Assembly (NCBI RefSeq): GCF_900104795.1
Contig: NZ_FNTG01000001.1
Coordinates: 2,232,001 to 2,296,000 of the forward strand
Direction of reading: 5' to 3'
DNA from: Burkholderia sp. WP9
GTDB taxonomy: Bacteria > Pseudomonadota > Gammaproteobacteria > Burkholderiales > Burkholderiaceae
Length of the DNA: 64,000 bases
In this document: piece after piece, positions 37,434 through 46,331 of the stretch
Position numbering within the stretch: the first letter of the stretch is position 1
Layout: each line of letters begins with the position of its first letter
Program-made: the position numbers and the translations under genes
The notes under the pieces: generated by a model
Seen by the model: the letters and a program-made list of their open reading frames with translations, nothing else
Told to the model about the DNA's origin: nothing
Database searches by the model: none

Positions 37434-38465
37434 ATGAAGATCATGATCGTCACCGACGCATGGGAACCGCAGGTCAATGGCGTCGTACGCACGCTGAAAA
37501 ACACCACGCGCGAACTCAGCGCACTCGGCCACCGCGTCGATCTGCTGACGCCGCTCGAGTTCAAGACGATCCCTTGCCCGACCTATCCGGAGATCCGTCT
37601 GTCGCTGCTGCCGCGCCGCAAGCTGCGCCAGCGTATCGACGCATTCGCGCCCGACGCCTTGCATATCGCCACGGAAGGTCCGCTCGGCATGGCCGCGCGC
37701 GCCTATGCGATTCAGCACAAGCTGCCGTTCACGACCGCTTATCACACGCGTTTTCCGGAGTATGTGCAGGCGCGCTTCGGCATTCCGCTCGCCGCGACCT
37801 ACAAGTTCCTGCACTGGTTTCACAAGCCGTCGCTGTCCGTGATGGCGCCCACGCCGGTCGTCAAGAGCGACCTGGAGAAATTCGGCTTCACCAACGTCGT
37901 GCTGTGGACGCGCGGCGTCGACCTGGACATCTTTCACCAGATGGACTCGAAGGTGCTCAATACCGCCCGGCCGATCTTTCTGTATGTGGGACGTGTGGCG
38001 GTCGAGAAAAACGTCGAGGCGTTTCTTAAGCTCGATCTGCCCGGCTCGAAGTGGGTGGCCGGTGAAGGCCCGGCGCTCGCCGAACTGAAGTCGCGCTATC
38101 CGCAAGCGAATTATCTGGGCGTGCTCACGCAGGCCGAACTGGCGAAGGTCTATGCGGCCGCTGACGTGTTCGTGTTCCCGAGCCGTACCGACACGTTCGG
38201 GCTCGTGCTGCTCGAAGCGCTCGCCTGCGGCACGCCCGTCGCGGCATATCCGGTCACCGGTCCGATCGACGTGCTCGGCGACGGCGGCGCCGGCGCGATG
38301 CACGAGGACCTGCGCGAAGCTTGCCTGGAAGCCCTGAAGATCGATCGCAACCATGCGCGCGCGTGGGCCGAACGCTTCTCGTGGGCGGCGGCCTCCGAGC
38401 AGTTCGCCGCGCATCTGAAGCCACTTCCGCGCGCAACGTACCGCGAGGAAAGCGCCGCCGCATGA
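37434..38465 (+). CDS. GT4 glycosyltransferase, probable diacylglycerol glycosyltransferase (Agt-like)
   Basis: 343 residues, two Rossmann domains of the GT-B fold. The N-terminal MKIMIVTDAWEPQVNGVVRT is typical of GT4 enzymes. The donor-binding part has LYVGRVAVEKNVEAFL and FVFPSRTDTFGLVLLEALAC (the E-x7-E motif). It starts 36 nt after the metallophosphoesterase and overlaps dgkA by four bases. Adjacent plcP-agt pairs make glycosyl-diacylglycerol lipids when phosphate is short. Other GT4 roles such as mannosyltransfer to lipid carriers are possible. Confidence 0.8.
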   Translation: MKIMIVTDAWEPQVNGVVRTLKNTTRELSALGHRVDLLTPLEFKTIPCPTYPEIRLSLLPRRKLRQRIDAFAPDALHIATEGPLGMAARAYAIQHKLPFTTAYHTRFPEYVQARFGIPLAATYKFLHWFHKPSLSVMAPTPVVKSDLEKFGFTNVVLWTRGVDLDIFHQMDSKVLNTARPIFLYVGRVAVEKNVEAFLKLDLPGSKWVAGEGPALAELKSRYPQANYLGVLTQAELAKVYAAADVFVFPSRTDTFGLVLLEALACGTPVAAYPVTGPIDVLGDGGAGAMHEDLREACLEALKIDRNHARAWAERFSWAAASEQFAAHLKPLPRATYREESAAA

Positions 38466-39154
38466 CGCGGCGCGCCGAGCTGTCCATGCGAACCAGAACC
38501 TCTCCTGTGGCCCGCGCGTCGAACGGCGCGCTGCGCGCCGTCGATACCGACAGCACCGCCAGCATCGAACCGTTCGACGACGTGAGCGAACCAGGCACGC
38601 CGAATCATGCAGATCACGCGCATGGTTTGGACGGCATGAATGGCACGCGCGTGGCGAACAACATGCGACACGCCCCGCCACGCGACGCACAAGACGAAAC
38701 GCAGCACGACGCGCAGCACGAACCGCTCAGCCCCGACGATCCGCTCGCGCCGCTGCCCTTCAATCCGTACAAGGGCAATCGCGGCGTCACGCGCGCCTGG
38801 CACGCGATGAAAAATTCGCTCGCCGGATTTCGCGTCGCGATCCGCGAGGAAAGCGCGTTTCGCCAGGAACTCACGCTCGCCGCGATCCTGATTCCGTGCG
38901 GCGTGCTGGTGCCGGTCGATCCGGTATCGCGCGTGTTGCTGCTCGGCTCCGTGCTGCTGGTGCTGATCGTCGAGTTGCTGAATTCGAGCGTCGAAGCGGC
39001 TATCGACCGCATTTCGCTCGAACGCCACGAACTCTCGCGACGCGCGAAGGATCTCGGCAGCGCGGCCGTGATGGTCGCGCTCGGCATGTGCCTGATGACG
39101 TGGCTTTTGATCGTCGGGCCGCTCGTGGTGCAGTGGCTCAAGGCATGGCTGTGA
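38462..39154 (+). CDS. dgkA: Diacylglycerol kinase with long N-terminal extension
   Basis: 230 residues from an ATG overlapping the glycosyltransferase stop (ATGA). The DgkA core of about 120 residues is at the C terminus: RAWHAMKNSLAGFRVAIREE, FRQELTLAAILIPCGVLVPV, then the signature LVLIVELLNSSVEAAIDRIS and AKDLGSAAVMVALGM, with three membrane helices. The first about 105 residues are hydrophilic and His/Asp-rich, unlike the usual about 120-residue protein; a later start inside the frame is possible. DgkA phosphorylates diacylglycerol to phosphatidate, so it can recycle the product of the neighbour phospholipase. Confidence 0.88.
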   Translation: MTRRAELSMRTRTSPVARASNGALRAVDTDSTASIEPFDDVSEPGTPNHADHAHGLDGMNGTRVANNMRHAPPRDAQDETQHDAQHEPLSPDDPLAPLPFNPYKGNRGVTRAWHAMKNSLAGFRVAIREESAFRQELTLAAILIPCGVLVPVDPVSRVLLLGSVLLVLIVELLNSSVEAAIDRISLERHELSRRAKDLGSAAVMVALGMCLMTWLLIVGPLVVQWLKAWL

Positions 39155-39241
39155 AGCCGCGCCGCGGCCGCTTCGGCGCAGCCGAACCGTAAGCGAACTG
39201 TGCGCGAAATCGCCGCGAATAATGAAAACCCTGAGTATTCG

Positions 39242-39269
39242 CTTGGTATAAGAACGCTCGGTTTATAAT
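39242..39269 (+). promoter_or_regulatory. Candidate promoter and operator of the tetR-LOG-SDR unit
   Basis: A perfect TATAAT (39264-39269) has CTTGGT 16 bp upstream as a weak -35. The arms GAACG (39252-39256) and CGTTC (39270-39274) flank the -10 region as an imperfect operator-like inverted repeat, where a TetR regulator could control its own gene. Confidence 0.5.
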
Positions 39270-39359
39270 CGTTCGATACACCAACCGCGTCCGGGCGGAT
39301 CACGCAAAGAGCGGCACGCCGCCGTGTGCCCCAGCCCGGCGTAACCAGGGCCGGACGAC

Positions 39360-40085
39360 ATGGAAGCCAAACCTCCCCGCCGCACGCGCGAACGGATTCT
39401 CGAACTCTCGTTGAAGCTGTTCAACGAAATCGGCGAGCCGAACGTCACGACGACGACGATCGCCGAGGAAATGGAAATCAGTCCAGGCAACCTGTACTAC
39501 CACTTCCGCAACAAAGACGACATCATCAACAGCATCTTCAGCCAGTTCGAGCAGGAGATCGAAAAGCGTCTGCGTTTTCCCGACGACCATCGCGCGACCA
39601 TCGACGAAATGTGGTCGTATCTGCAGTACATGGTCGATTTCACCTGGCGCTATCGCTTCCTGTATCGTGATCTGAACGATCTGCTGGCGCGCAATCGCAC
39701 GCTCGAAACGCACTTCAAGCAGATCATCAGCCACAAGGTGCGTTTTGCGAGCCAGTTCTGCGAGCAGCTCGTTGCCGACGGCGAAATGGTCGCCACGCCT
39801 GAAGAACTGCACGTGATCGCCACCAACGTCGGCGTGATCGGCACGTATTGGCTCTCGTATCAGTTCGTGATGAACCCGCGCAAATACAACGAGCAGGAGG
39901 CGATTCGCGCGGAGCTGCATCAGGTGAGCGTGCAGATCGTCTCGTTGATGGCGCCTTATCTGCGCGGCCGCTCGCGGCAGATTTTCGACGACCTCGTGTC
40001 GGGCAAACTGCCCAAGCGCGAGTTTTACGACTACCTGCCGCCCAAGGAAGGCGCCGCGCCCCGCAACGAACCGAAGGACGCTTGA
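39360..40085 (+). CDS. TetR/AcrR family transcriptional regulator
   Basis: 241 residues. The N-terminal DNA-binding domain (residues about 8-55) includes RERILELSLKLFNEIGEPNV and TTIAEEMEISPGNLYYHFRN, the TetR helix-turn-helix. The rest is a helical ligand-binding domain rich in aromatic and acidic residues (WSYLQYMVDFTWRYRFLYRD). It is followed within 2 nt by a LOG-family gene. The ligand and targets are unknown. Confidence 0.92.
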   Translation: MEAKPPRRTRERILELSLKLFNEIGEPNVTTTTIAEEMEISPGNLYYHFRNKDDIINSIFSQFEQEIEKRLRFPDDHRATIDEMWSYLQYMVDFTWRYRFLYRDLNDLLARNRTLETHFKQIISHKVRFASQFCEQLVADGEMVATPEELHVIATNVGVIGTYWLSYQFVMNPRKYNEQEAIRAELHQVSVQIVSLMAPYLRGRSRQIFDDLVSGKLPKREFYDYLPPKEGAAPRNEPKDA

Positions 40086-40087
40086 GC

Positions 40088-40672
40088 ATGAAGTCGGTGT
40101 GTGTGTATTGCGGCTCCTCCAACGGGGCTAAACCGTTGTATGCCGAAGCGGCGCGCGCCTTTGGCCGCGCGCTGGTGCAAGCCGATCTGGCGCTCGTCTA
40201 CGGCGGCGGCAAGGTCGGTCTGATGGGCGTGATCGCCGACACCGTGATGGCCGAAGGCGGCCGCGCGATCGGCGTGATTCCCGAACTGCTGGTCAGCAAG
40301 GAAGTCGGTCACAACGGCCTGACCGAACTGCATGTCGTGCCCGACATGCATCATCGCAAGAAGATGATGGCCGACCTGTCCGACGCGTTCGTCGCGATGC
40401 CGGGCGGCGCGGGTACGCTCGAAGAACTGTTCGAGGTCTACACGTGGGCGCAACTCGGCTACCACCAGAAAGCGGTGGCCGTGCTGAACATCGACGGCTT
40501 CTATGACCCGCTGATCAATCTGCTGCAGCATACCGTCGAAGAAGGCTTCATGCGCCAGACCTATTTCGACATCCTGCAGATCGACGCCGATCCCGCCGCG
40601 TTGATCGGCAAGCTGCAACGCTATCAGCCGCCCGCCAACGACAAATGGGCGATCAAGCGCGACGCGGTCTGA
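40088..40672 (+). CDS. LOG family protein (cytokinin riboside 5'-monophosphate phosphoribohydrolase type)
   Basis: 194 residues from MKSVCVYCGSSNGAKPLYAE. The LOG signature motifs are present: YGGGKVGLMGVIAD, MHHRKKMMADLSDAFVAMPG and PGGAGTLEELFEVYTWAQLG. The fold is lysine decarboxylase-like by old naming, but these proteins split nucleoside 5'-monophosphates to free base and ribose 5-phosphate. It starts 2 nt after the tetR gene. In non-plant bacteria the physiological role is unclear. Confidence 0.9.
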   Translation: MKSVCVYCGSSNGAKPLYAEAARAFGRALVQADLALVYGGGKVGLMGVIADTVMAEGGRAIGVIPELLVSKEVGHNGLTELHVVPDMHHRKKMMADLSDAFVAMPGGAGTLEELFEVYTWAQLGYHQKAVAVLNIDGFYDPLINLLQHTVEEGFMRQTYFDILQIDADPAALIGKLQRYQPPANDKWAIKRDAV

Positions 40673-40696
40673 CTTTTCCCGAACCATGAGGTTGCG

Positions 40697-41443
40697 ATGA
40701 CGAAAGCCGTTCTGATCACCGGTGGCAGCCGCGGCATTGGCCGCGCAACCGCGCGTTTGCTGGGTGCGCGCGGCTGGTCCGTCGGCGTGAATTACGCGCA
40801 GAATCTCGCGGCAGCGCAAGACACCGCCGCCGATGTGGAACGGGCCGGCGGCCGCGCGTTGACGATCGCCGGCGACGTCGCGAACGAAGCCGACGTGCTG
40901 GCCATGTTCGACACGCTTGAACAGAAGCTCGGGCGGCTCGATGCGCTCATCAACAACGCGGGCATCGTCGCGCCGTCCAGCCAACTCGCCGACATGGACC
41001 TCGCGCGCCTGAAGCGCATGTTCGACGTCAACGTGCTCGGCGCGTATCTCTGCGCACGCGAAGCCGCGCGGCGCATGTCCACCACGCGTGGCGGCGCGGG
41101 CGGCGTGATCGTAAACGTTTCGTCGGCGGCGTCGCGGCTCGGCTCACCGAACGAATATGTCGACTATGCCGGCTCGAAAGGCGCCGTCGACACCATGACG
41201 CTCGGCCTCGCCAAGGAACTCGGCCCGCAAGGCGTGCGTGTGAACGCGGTGCGTCCCGGCCTGATCGACACCGAGATCCACGCGAGCGGCGGCAAGCCCG
41301 AGCGCGCCGCGCAACTCGGCGCGACCACGCCGTTGGGCCGCCCCGGCACGGCCGGTGAAGTGGCCGAGGCCATCGTCTGGTTGCTGAGCGACGCCGCCTC
41401 GTATGTGACGGGCGCACTGCTCGACGTGGCCGGCGGCCGCTAG
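40697..41443 (+). CDS. SDR family NAD(P)-dependent oxidoreductase
   Basis: 248 residues of a classical short-chain dehydrogenase. The cofactor site is LITGGSRGIGRATARLLGAR, followed by NNAGIVAPSS. The catalytic serine is in VNVSSAASRLG and the Tyr/Lys pair in YVDYAGSKGAVD. It lies 24 nt after the LOG gene and is likely co-transcribed. The substrate is unknown. Confidence 0.9.
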   Translation: MTKAVLITGGSRGIGRATARLLGARGWSVGVNYAQNLAAAQDTAADVERAGGRALTIAGDVANEADVLAMFDTLEQKLGRLDALINNAGIVAPSSQLADMDLARLKRMFDVNVLGAYLCAREAARRMSTTRGGAGGVIVNVSSAASRLGSPNEYVDYAGSKGAVDTMTLGLAKELGPQGVRVNAVRPGLIDTEIHASGGKPERAAQLGATTPLGRPGTAGEVAEAIVWLLSDAASYVTGALLDVAGGR

Positions 41444-41469
41444 GCGTTTCGAGCGCGCTGACCGCAAAT

Positions 41470-42105
41470 CTAGAACGATGAACCCGGTTCGCGCAGGAAC
41501 GCGCTTTCTTCAACCGTCGAAGGACGCCCCAGCAGCGCATTGCGATGCGGAAAGCGCCCGAACCGTTCGATGATTTCCGCGTGCCGCACCGCGGACCGAT
41601 AATACGACGCGCCGCCCGGTTCAGCTTTCAGCAGTTTGAACAGTCGCAAAGATTCGCGCTGACCGGCGAGCGTCTCGTCGTGTTCGAAAGGCAAATAGGC
41701 GAACGCGCGATGATGCGCGCTCGGCAACAAGCGATCGGCGCCGCTTGCGATCATCTGCTGCGCGGTTTGCAATGCCTTGTGGTCGGCCGCGAACGCGCGC
41801 GATGTGCCACGATGACAATTGCGGGAAAACTGGTCGAGCACGATGACGAGCGCCAACGCGCCGAGCGGTGTGTCGGCCCAGTGGTCGAGCGTGGATTCGC
41901 GTGCCGCATCGATCAGGGTTCCGAAGCGTTCGCGCAGCATCGTGTCGAACGCCGCGTCGCGTGAAAACCAGCGTTTGTGCTGCTTGCCGAACTCGGGTGT
42001 GCCCGGCGCGCCGAACCAGCAGTCGAGAACTTCGCGTGCCTGCGGAGGCAGAACGGCATAGTCCGCCGAAGTCGTGCGCGAAGTCTGCCCAACCTCCTCA
42101 GCCAT
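41470..42105 (-). CDS. DUF924 family protein
   Basis: 211 residues. Family signatures include VLDCWFGAPGTPEFGKQHKR, ALVIVLDQFSRNCHRGTSRA, AYLPFEHDETLAGQRESLRL and IIERFGRFPHRNALLGRPST. DUF924 proteins are helical and TPR-like; no enzyme activity is known. The start overlaps the globin gene by 7 nt, so the two are translated together. Confidence 0.9.
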   Translation of the reverse strand: MAEEVGQTSRTTSADYAVLPPQAREVLDCWFGAPGTPEFGKQHKRWFSRDAAFDTMLRERFGTLIDAARESTLDHWADTPLGALALVIVLDQFSRNCHRGTSRAFAADHKALQTAQQMIASGADRLLPSAHHRAFAYLPFEHDETLAGQRESLRLFKLLKAEPGGASYYRSAVRHAEIIERFGRFPHRNALLGRPSTVEESAFLREPGSSF

Positions 42106-42511
42106 TGCGATTGCGCATCCAGTCGGCCGTTTCGAAGAACGAGCCGAGCAAGCGCTCTCTCAGCGGCTCCGCGAGCCCGATATCTTCCATCGCCCACGCC
42201 ATGCATCTGAGCCACTGATCGCGCTCGCCGGATGCGATCGCGAACGGCAGATGCCGCGCGCGCAGACGCGGATGACCGAAGCGGCTGATGTAATGATCAG
42301 GACCGCCCAACCATCCGCATAAAAACCAGAAGAACTTGTCGCGCGAACCGTCGAGCGATTGCGGATGCAACGCCCGGATTCCGGCGAAGTCTGCTTCAAG
42401 ATCCATCAGATCGTAAAAGCGGTCCACCAGTTCGCGCACGCGCGCCTCGCCGCCCACCAGTTCGAAGGCCGTGGGCTGCGCCGTGGACACTTCGTCGTTC
42501 AAATCACTCAT
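42098..42511 (-). CDS. Group II truncated hemoglobin
   Basis: 137 residues from MSDLNDEVSTAQPTAFELVG (a GTG two codons upstream is possible). The trHbO pattern is visible: FELVGGEARVRELVDRFYDL, FFWFLCGWLGGPDHYISRFG, and the proximal-histidine region GHPRLRARHLPFAIAS, with a distal WLRCMAWAMEDIG containing the conserved tryptophan. These globins bind O2 or detoxify NO and peroxide. The DUF924 gene follows with a 7-nt overlap. Confidence 0.92.
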   Translation of the reverse strand: MSDLNDEVSTAQPTAFELVGGEARVRELVDRFYDLMDLEADFAGIRALHPQSLDGSRDKFFWFLCGWLGGPDHYISRFGHPRLRARHLPFAIASGERDQWLRCMAWAMEDIGLAEPLRERLLGSFFETADWMRNRNG

Positions 42512-42539
42512 ACCCACTCACCAACCAGAAAAAAGGAAT

Positions 42540-45122
42540 TCACGCATCCCGCAGCGATTGCAACGCGGGCCGCGCCAGCACATGCCGCAAGCTCAGCCAG
42601 CCGCCCACGCCGGCGCACGCGATGCCGGCGGCAATGCCCGCCGGCAAGAGCCAGGGATCGAAGCTCAGATAAAACTCGAACACGCGCGTTGCCAGCACGT
42701 AGCCGATAGCCTGCGCGCCCACCGCCGCCATCAGACCCGCCAGCGCGCCCACCGCCACAAACTCGGCGACCTGCACCGAGCGCACCTGACGATGCGACGC
42801 ACCTAATGCGCGCAGCAGCGCGGATTCTCGCATGCGCTCATCACGCGTGCCGGCGAGCGCCGCGTACAGCACGAGTACACCCGCGGCAAGCGTGAACGCG
42901 AACAGGAACTGCACCGCGCCGATCACCTGCTGCAACACGCGCTGCACCTGCGCGAGAATCGGACCGGTATCGATCGCCGTGAGGTTCGGATAAGTGGAGA
43001 TCAGGCCGTCGATGGTCGACTGCTTCTCCTGCGGCAGATGGAAGCTCGTGATGAACGTCGCCGGAAAATCCTGCAATGCGGCGGGCGGCATCAGCACGAA
43101 GAAGTTGACCTTGAACGAACCCCAGTCGAGCTTACGCACACTCGTGACGGGCGCGTCGATCTGCAAGCCGGTCACGTCGAAACGCAGCATGTCGCCGGGC
43201 TTCACGTTGATCAGCTTGGCGAGGCCCTGCTCGATCGAAATCTGCGGCGTGGTTGTGTCGCCATACCACGTGCCGGCGGAGAGTCGATTGTCGTCGGGCA
43301 ACTCGGTGGTGTACGACAGATTGAACTCGCGATCCACGAGACGTTTGGCGTCGTCACCCTTGAACGCATCCGGATTGACCGGCTTGCCGTTGATCGCCGT
43401 CAGCCGGCCGCGCACCATCGGCGAAAGCACCGTGCCCGGCACGCCGTGCGTGCTCAGATAGTGTGTGACGGCGTCGCGCTGATCAGGCTGGATATCGATG
43501 ATGAACTCGTTCGGTGCATCGGGCGGCGTCGATTTGCGCCAGCCGGCCACGAGGTCGTTACGCGTCATCGCAATCAGCAACAGACACATCAGCCCGATGC
43601 CGAGCGCGGTGATCTGCAATGCGCTCGCGCTGCTGCGCCGTTCGAGCGATGCCAGTGCGTAGCGCCAGCCGATTCCCGCATTCACGCGCTCGCTGCGCAC
43701 CACGCGCGCCGCGCCCCACAACGCGAGCCGCGCGATGCACGCGAACACCAGCAGCCCGCCCGCGAAGCCGCCCGCCACGATCCCGCCGAGCTTTAACTCG
43801 CCGGCCGCGACGATCAGCAGCGCCGCGAACAGCACGATGCCGAGCGCGTAAGCCGCCCATGCGGTGCGGCCCGCCTCGCCCCATTCACGGCGCAGCACGC
43901 GCACCGGCGGCACTCTTGTGAGCGGCAACAGCGGCGGTAACGCGAAGCCCAGCAACAGCACGAGACCGGCCGCGATGCCTTCGAGCGCCGGCCATGCGGT
44001 CGGATACGGCAGCGCGACATCGATCAGACTGCCGAGCCACGTGAGCAGCGCGAGGTGCCCCAGATAACCGAGCGCCACACCCAGCGCGCCGCCGATCAAC
44101 CCGAGCCCCACGAATTCGAGCGTGAAGAGCGCGCGCAGTGTCGCCTGACTGACGCCGAGGCAACGCAGCACCGCGCAGCCGTCCAGATGCCGGCGCATGT
44201 ATCGATGCGCGGCCATCGCAATCGCCACGGCCGCCAGCAACGCGGTGAGCAGCGAGACGAGCGTGAGGAAGTGACTCGCGCGGTCGAGCGTCTGGCGCAC
44301 TTGCGGTTGCCCGTCCTGCAACGATTCGAGCGCGACGCCGCGCATCTTGCCGCCGTCCACGCGGTCGTGCGCGAATTGCGCGAAACGCGCCACCGCTTCG
44401 TCGGGCCCCGCGACCAGCAAGCGGTACGTCACGCGGCTGCCGTAAGCGATGAGGCCGGTCGACGGCACGTCGTCGGCGCGCAGCATCAGGCGCGGCGAGA
44501 AATTGACGAACGAGAAACCGCGGTCGAGTTCGCGCGTGATGACCGCGCCGATCGTGAAATTGCGATTGCCGACTTTCACCGTATCGCCGACATGCACCTT
44601 CAGCGCGTCGAGTAACGCCTGATCGACCCACACGACGCCCGGCGGCGGAATCGATCGCGCCGGATAGTCCGCCGCGCCCGGCGCCGAGGCAATGCGCAGC
44701 GCGCCGCGCAGCGGATAACCGGGCGACACCGCCTTGATGGCGGCGAGCCGCGAGACCGGCTGCGCGCCGGTCGAGTTGATCATGCTGGGAAAGATCGCCG
44801 TGCTGGCGGTGTTCAAACCGAGCGCTTTGGCTTGCCCGGCGAATTGCGGATCGACCGGATGATCGGCCCGCACGATGAAGTCGGCGGCGATCATGCGCCG
44901 CGCGTCGCGCTCGAGCCCCTGGTGCAAACGGTCAGCCAGAAAGCCGACACTCGACAAAGCCGCCACGGCCAGCACCAGCGCCAGCAGCAGCATCGTCAAT
45001 TCGCCCGCGCGCCAGTCGCGCGACGTCATACGAACGGACTGGCGCAACAGATCCCTACCGCCGAACTGCCGCGTCGGCGGTGTCGCCATGCGCGCCGCGG
45101 AACCCCGTACCGTATCGCTCAA
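42540..45122 (-). CDS. FtsX-like ABC transporter permease (YbbP type), TTG start
   Basis: 860 residues. The start is a TTG whose codon overlaps the DUF4126 stop (TTGA), with AGGAG nine bases ahead; an ATG 11 codons later is an alternative. One N-terminal membrane helix is followed by a large periplasmic domain (about 75-270). Next are three helices of a first FtsX domain (LTALLAAVAIAMAAHRYMRR), then more helices, a second periplasmic domain (about 500-740) and a C-terminal FtsX domain (AFTLAAGVLVLYAALAGTRD, ESALLRALGASHRQV). YbbP works with the ATPase YbbA; none is encoded next to it here. Confidence 0.88.
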   Translation of the reverse strand: MSDTVRGSAARMATPPTRQFGGRDLLRQSVRMTSRDWRAGELTMLLLALVLAVAALSSVGFLADRLHQGLERDARRMIAADFIVRADHPVDPQFAGQAKALGLNTASTAIFPSMINSTGAQPVSRLAAIKAVSPGYPLRGALRIASAPGAADYPARSIPPPGVVWVDQALLDALKVHVGDTVKVGNRNFTIGAVITRELDRGFSFVNFSPRLMLRADDVPSTGLIAYGSRVTYRLLVAGPDEAVARFAQFAHDRVDGGKMRGVALESLQDGQPQVRQTLDRASHFLTLVSLLTALLAAVAIAMAAHRYMRRHLDGCAVLRCLGVSQATLRALFTLEFVGLGLIGGALGVALGYLGHLALLTWLGSLIDVALPYPTAWPALEGIAAGLVLLLGFALPPLLPLTRVPPVRVLRREWGEAGRTAWAAYALGIVLFAALLIVAAGELKLGGIVAGGFAGGLLVFACIARLALWGAARVVRSERVNAGIGWRYALASLERRSSASALQITALGIGLMCLLLIAMTRNDLVAGWRKSTPPDAPNEFIIDIQPDQRDAVTHYLSTHGVPGTVLSPMVRGRLTAINGKPVNPDAFKGDDAKRLVDREFNLSYTTELPDDNRLSAGTWYGDTTTPQISIEQGLAKLINVKPGDMLRFDVTGLQIDAPVTSVRKLDWGSFKVNFFVLMPPAALQDFPATFITSFHLPQEKQSTIDGLISTYPNLTAIDTGPILAQVQRVLQQVIGAVQFLFAFTLAAGVLVLYAALAGTRDERMRESALLRALGASHRQVRSVQVAEFVAVGALAGLMAAVGAQAIGYVLATRVFEFYLSFDPWLLPAGIAAGIACAGVGGWLSLRHVLARPALQSLRDA

Positions 45123-45730
45123 TCGTGCCTGCTCCTGGCAAAGCGCGACACCATGTGCGTCGCCATGCCGCGAAAACCGCCCTGGACCCCACGCCAGAGC
45201 CGCGGCAACGCCCAGCCGGCCAGCATCAGGAAGCCCACCATCAACACCAGAAAGAGGAGCGGCACGAACAGCGCGAGCAACATGCCGCCGAACACGAGCC
45301 CGTCTTCAGCCGTCGAGGTCACGACATTCGACACCGGTTCCGGCGACAGGTTGATCAGCGCGCGCGTCCCCGCTTTGGCGAGGTGCGCCGTGCCCGCCAG
45401 CGTCCCGCCCGCGAGCGCGGCCACGGTCAACAGCGCCGGATCGGCATGGCCGAGCGCACCGGCGGCCAGCACGGCGCCCGCCGGAATGCGGATAAAGGTA
45501 TGAACCGCGTCCCACAGCGAATCGAACGCGGGAATCTTGTCGGCGAGAAATTCGGTGACAGTCAGCACGCCCGCCACGCCGATCACCCAAGGCGAGGACA
45601 ATGCGGACAGCGTATCGGGAAGATGAACGAGGCCCAGACGGGCGAACACGCCGGCCAGCAGGACCGTCAGATAGAGGCGCAGACCGCTGCCCCACGAGAG
45701 GCCCGCAGCGAGCGAAAGTGATTCAAGCAT
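45119..45730 (-). CDS. DUF4126 domain-containing membrane protein
   Basis: 203 residues from MLESLSLAAGLSWGSGLRLY; a 39-codon in-frame extension upstream is arginine-rich and rejected. About five membrane segments. The family signature is VTEFLADKIPAFDSLWDAVHTFIRIPAGA. Function unknown. Its stop overlaps the start of the FtsX-type permease, so they are co-translated. Confidence 0.85.
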   Translation of the reverse strand: MLESLSLAAGLSWGSGLRLYLTVLLAGVFARLGLVHLPDTLSALSSPWVIGVAGVLTVTEFLADKIPAFDSLWDAVHTFIRIPAGAVLAAGALGHADPALLTVAALAGGTLAGTAHLAKAGTRALINLSPEPVSNVVTSTAEDGLVFGGMLLALFVPLLFLVLMVGFLMLAGWALPRLWRGVQGGFRGMATHMVSRFARSRHD

Positions 45731-45989
45731 GGCCGCCTCCGGGCGCGCTGTGCGTGCCGGGCGGCTTCGACGGGCCAATAATGGGGGAGCCGCACCGAAG
45801 TCGTCAGACCCGCGCCAAGCCGGCCGCGCCAAATGGGCCGCGGACAATGTCAGGTTGGATTCGATCTCATTATAGCCACGTTAATTCGCAGAACGCAGAG
45901 CGGCGAATAAATGGGGAGTTCGATGCGGGCGCGAGCCGGGCGCCGCCGGACTCAACGGATACGTCCGGCGACGGGATCGAATACGGCGC

Positions 45990-46310
45990 TCAATGCCCGG
46001 AAGAGAGCTTCAACCCGATCAGTCCGATCACGATGAGCGAAGCGCTGGCAACCCGGGCGACGGTCAACGCCTCGCCCATCATCACGATCCCGAAGATGAA
46101 CGCGCCGACTGCGCCGATGCCGGTCCACACCGCGTAGGCCGTGCCGAGCGGCAACTGGCGCATGGCCATGGCGAGCAGTATGAAGCTGCCGAGCGCGGTC
46201 ACGACCGTGAACACCGAAGGCCAGAGACGAGTGAAACCGTCGGAGGTTTTAAGACCGGCCGCCCAGGCGACTTCGAGCAAACCGGCGATCAACAGAAGAA
46301 TCCAGGACAT
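45990..46310 (-). CDS. gdx: Guanidinium exporter, small multidrug resistance (Gdx/SugE) family
   Basis: 106 residues with four transmembrane helices. Diagnostic SugE/Gdx features are [20 protein letters not shown], with the glutamate in helix 1, and [14 protein letters not shown], with [18 protein letters not shown] in helix 3. It is a proton-coupled antiporter that expels guanidinium. A guanidine-II riboswitch and an extended -10 promoter lie directly upstream, which supports guanidinium rather than general drug export. GGAG is nine bases ahead of the ATG. Confidence 0.95.
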   Translation of the reverse strand: MSWILLLIAGLLEVAWAAGLKTSDGFTRLWPSVFTVVTALGSFILLAMAMRQLPLGTAYAVWTGIGAVGAFIFGIVMMGEALTVARVASASLIVIGLIGLKLSSGH

Positions 46311-46331
46311 GAAACAGCTCCATGGTGAAAT

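Noticed and set aside
45944..45970. Terminator for gdx
   Set aside because: cgccggac/gtccggcg is an 8-bp inverted repeat 20 nt past gdx, but no T run follows on the minus strand and the loop is 11 nt; too weak to call.
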